NCBI GenBank assembly: GCA_947465365.1
Contig: CANIAV010000063.1
Span: 1-5,760 of the forward strand
From: Actinomycetota bacterium
GTDB taxonomy: Bacteria > Actinomycetota > Actinomycetes > Nanopelagicales > Nanopelagicaceae
Reading direction: 5' to 3'
DNA length: 5,760 bases
The notes under the pieces are model-generated. The model saw only the letters and a list, made by a program, of their open reading frames with translations. It was not told where the DNA came from and searched no databases. Of the stretch, positions 5,203 to 5,760 are shown piece after piece. Position 1 is the stretch's first letter; each line of letters begins with the position of its first letter. A program made the position numbers and the translations under genes.

Positions 5203-5219
5203 CTTGTGCAGGTAAGGCG

Positions 5220-5516
5220 CTATTCGGGGCGAGGAATACGAGGGATATCTCCGCTCATAATTCGGCGAAACATGTAGACCGATACTGCAGCAAAGAATGG
5301 CCACTCGAAGGTGTAAACCCAGGCGCGCCAGTGGCCTTCTTTAGCGCGACCAAATTCATACCAGCCGGTTAATAAGCAAAGCGGAATTACCGTGCAGAGA
5401 GTTCCGATAAGGAAATACTTTTGTTTTTGAGTTAATTCAATAGCTTCTTTAATTATTTCTGGATTGGCATCATCTCGCACCCATTGTGGCGCTTCAAACT
5501 CTTCTTCGTTAGACAC
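5220..5516 (-). CDS. Small two-helix membrane protein downstream of ctaG
   Basis: The 98-residue product has an acidic N-terminal tail (SNEEEFEAPQW), a cytosolic-looking helix to about residue 33, two predicted membrane segments (about 34-54, FLIGTLCTVIPLCLLTGW; and about 65-83, containing the aromatic motif WVYTFEWPFF), and a short basic, Pro-rich tail. Small membrane proteins with a similar YTFEWP signature are, to my recollection, conserved in actinobacteria without an assigned function. It begins with GTG at 5516 inside the end of the ctaG-like gene (8-bp overlap), with AAAGG directly in front; translation probably depends on coupling. The position suggests a role near cytochrome oxidase assembly, which is inference only. 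A real gene is supported by the overlap, the hydrophobic pattern and the absence of a competing frame. Confidence 0.78.
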   Translation of the reverse strand: MSNEEEFEAPQWVRDDANPEIIKEAIELTQKQKYFLIGTLCTVIPLCLLTGWYEFGRAKEGHWRAWVYTFEWPFFAAVSVYMFRRIMSGDIPRIPRPE

Positions 5517-5760
5517 CTTTAGATCGCCGTTCTGCCGCTATTTCCACATCGACTTCAAGAGATTTGCGTTCTTCTGATTTAATCCAATGATAAACAGCCA
5601 GTGCGATCCAGATAGCATCAATGATCATGGCGCCGGACCACATTAGCGATCCACCTCTGCGCTGGTCATCAAGTGTGTACATGTCTTCATATAAAGAACT
5701 GCGCGATACATATATAAAGAAGCCCGTCAGCGTTTCAGGAACCATCATTAAGAATAAGGA
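5509..5760 (-). CDS. ctaG: Cytochrome c oxidase assembly factor CtaG, caa3 type (partial, C-terminal part)
   Basis: The frame is open to the right edge, so only the last 83 residues are present and the true start lies beyond 5760; an ATG at 5748 is internal. The fragment shows a membrane helix end with MMVPETLTGFFIY, a loop with TLDDQRRGGSLMWSGAMIID, a final membrane helix (AMIIDAIWIALAVYHWI), and a charged cytosolic tail (EERKSLEVDVEIAAERR). The DDQ-x-x-G-x-LMW loop and the helix after it are characteristic of the caa3_CtaG family, multi-helix membrane proteins associated with insertion of copper into cytochrome c oxidase. Its stop overlaps the start of the 98-residue membrane protein by 8 bp, suggesting an operon. 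The family call rests on the C-terminal part only; a fused copper-resistance (CopD) domain upstream cannot be excluded. Confidence 0.82.
   Translation of the reverse strand, partial: SLFLMMVPETLTGFFIYVSRSSLYEDMYTLDDQRRGGSLMWSGAMIIDAIWIALAVYHWIKSEERKSLEVDVEIAAERRSKGV

Noticed and set aside
5127..5372. Open frame of 81 codons starting in front of tRNA-Lys
   Set aside because: It translates the tRNA itself and then runs antisense to the small membrane-protein gene; such tRNA-derived frames are a common annotation artefact.
1..5760. CRISPR arrays, insertion sequences, attachment sites at the tRNA 3' ends
   Set aside because: No regularly spaced repeats, transposase or integrase frames, or duplicated tRNA 3' ends were seen, and the three tRNAs are flanked by ordinary host genes.

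Overview
The window looks like a compact chromosomal stretch of a low-to-moderate GC actinobacterium, most plausibly a freshwater streamlined lineage (Nanopelagicales / acI type). This is inferred from very short intergenic gaps, moderate A+T content, tRNAs without encoded CCA, gene starts that look leaderless, and actinobacterial-style products (caa3-type CtaG, a Tat-exported NodB-fold protein, a secreted YncE-like propeller). No phage, transposon, plasmid or CRISPR signature is visible; this is ordinary core and cell-envelope DNA with a few unusual details.

Left part (1-2261), all on the minus strand. A CapM-like family 4 glycosyltransferase (1131-2261) is followed by a secreted SIMPL/DUF541 protein (344-1069), then tRNA-Glu(TTC) and tRNA-Asp(GTC). 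A hairpin at the SIMPL stop codon probably ends that message and abuts the promoter of the tRNA pair. Further hairpins lie between the two tRNAs and just after tRNA-Asp.

Middle part (2301-5202), plus strand. A two-domain Sua5 threonylcarbamoyl-AMP synthase (2301-3266) diverges from the glycosyltransferase across only 39 bp. After 21 bp come a Tat-exported NodB-fold protein with a degenerate first catalytic motif (3288-3977) and, coupled by a GTGA stop/start overlap, a Sec-exported seven-bladed beta-propeller (3974-5083). tRNA-Lys(TTT) follows.

Right edge (5220-5760), minus strand. The 3' end of a caa3-type CtaG (cytochrome c oxidase copper-insertion factor) overlaps by 8 bp with a small two-helix membrane protein, and that gene converges on tRNA-Lys with a 17-bp gap.

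The most interesting candidate system is the coupled pair of exported proteins at 3288-5083. Its NodB-like member has TFHGAG where the family has TFDDG(P), yet keeps the HxxxH metal motif. Its partner is a propeller with seven recurrent His/Pro-containing blade motifs and a distinctive C-terminal tail. A joint extracytoplasmic function is likely, but the substrate cannot be read from the sequence. Sua5 and NodB both have a -10-like box 6-7 bp before the start codon and no Shine-Dalgarno, as expected for leaderless mRNAs.
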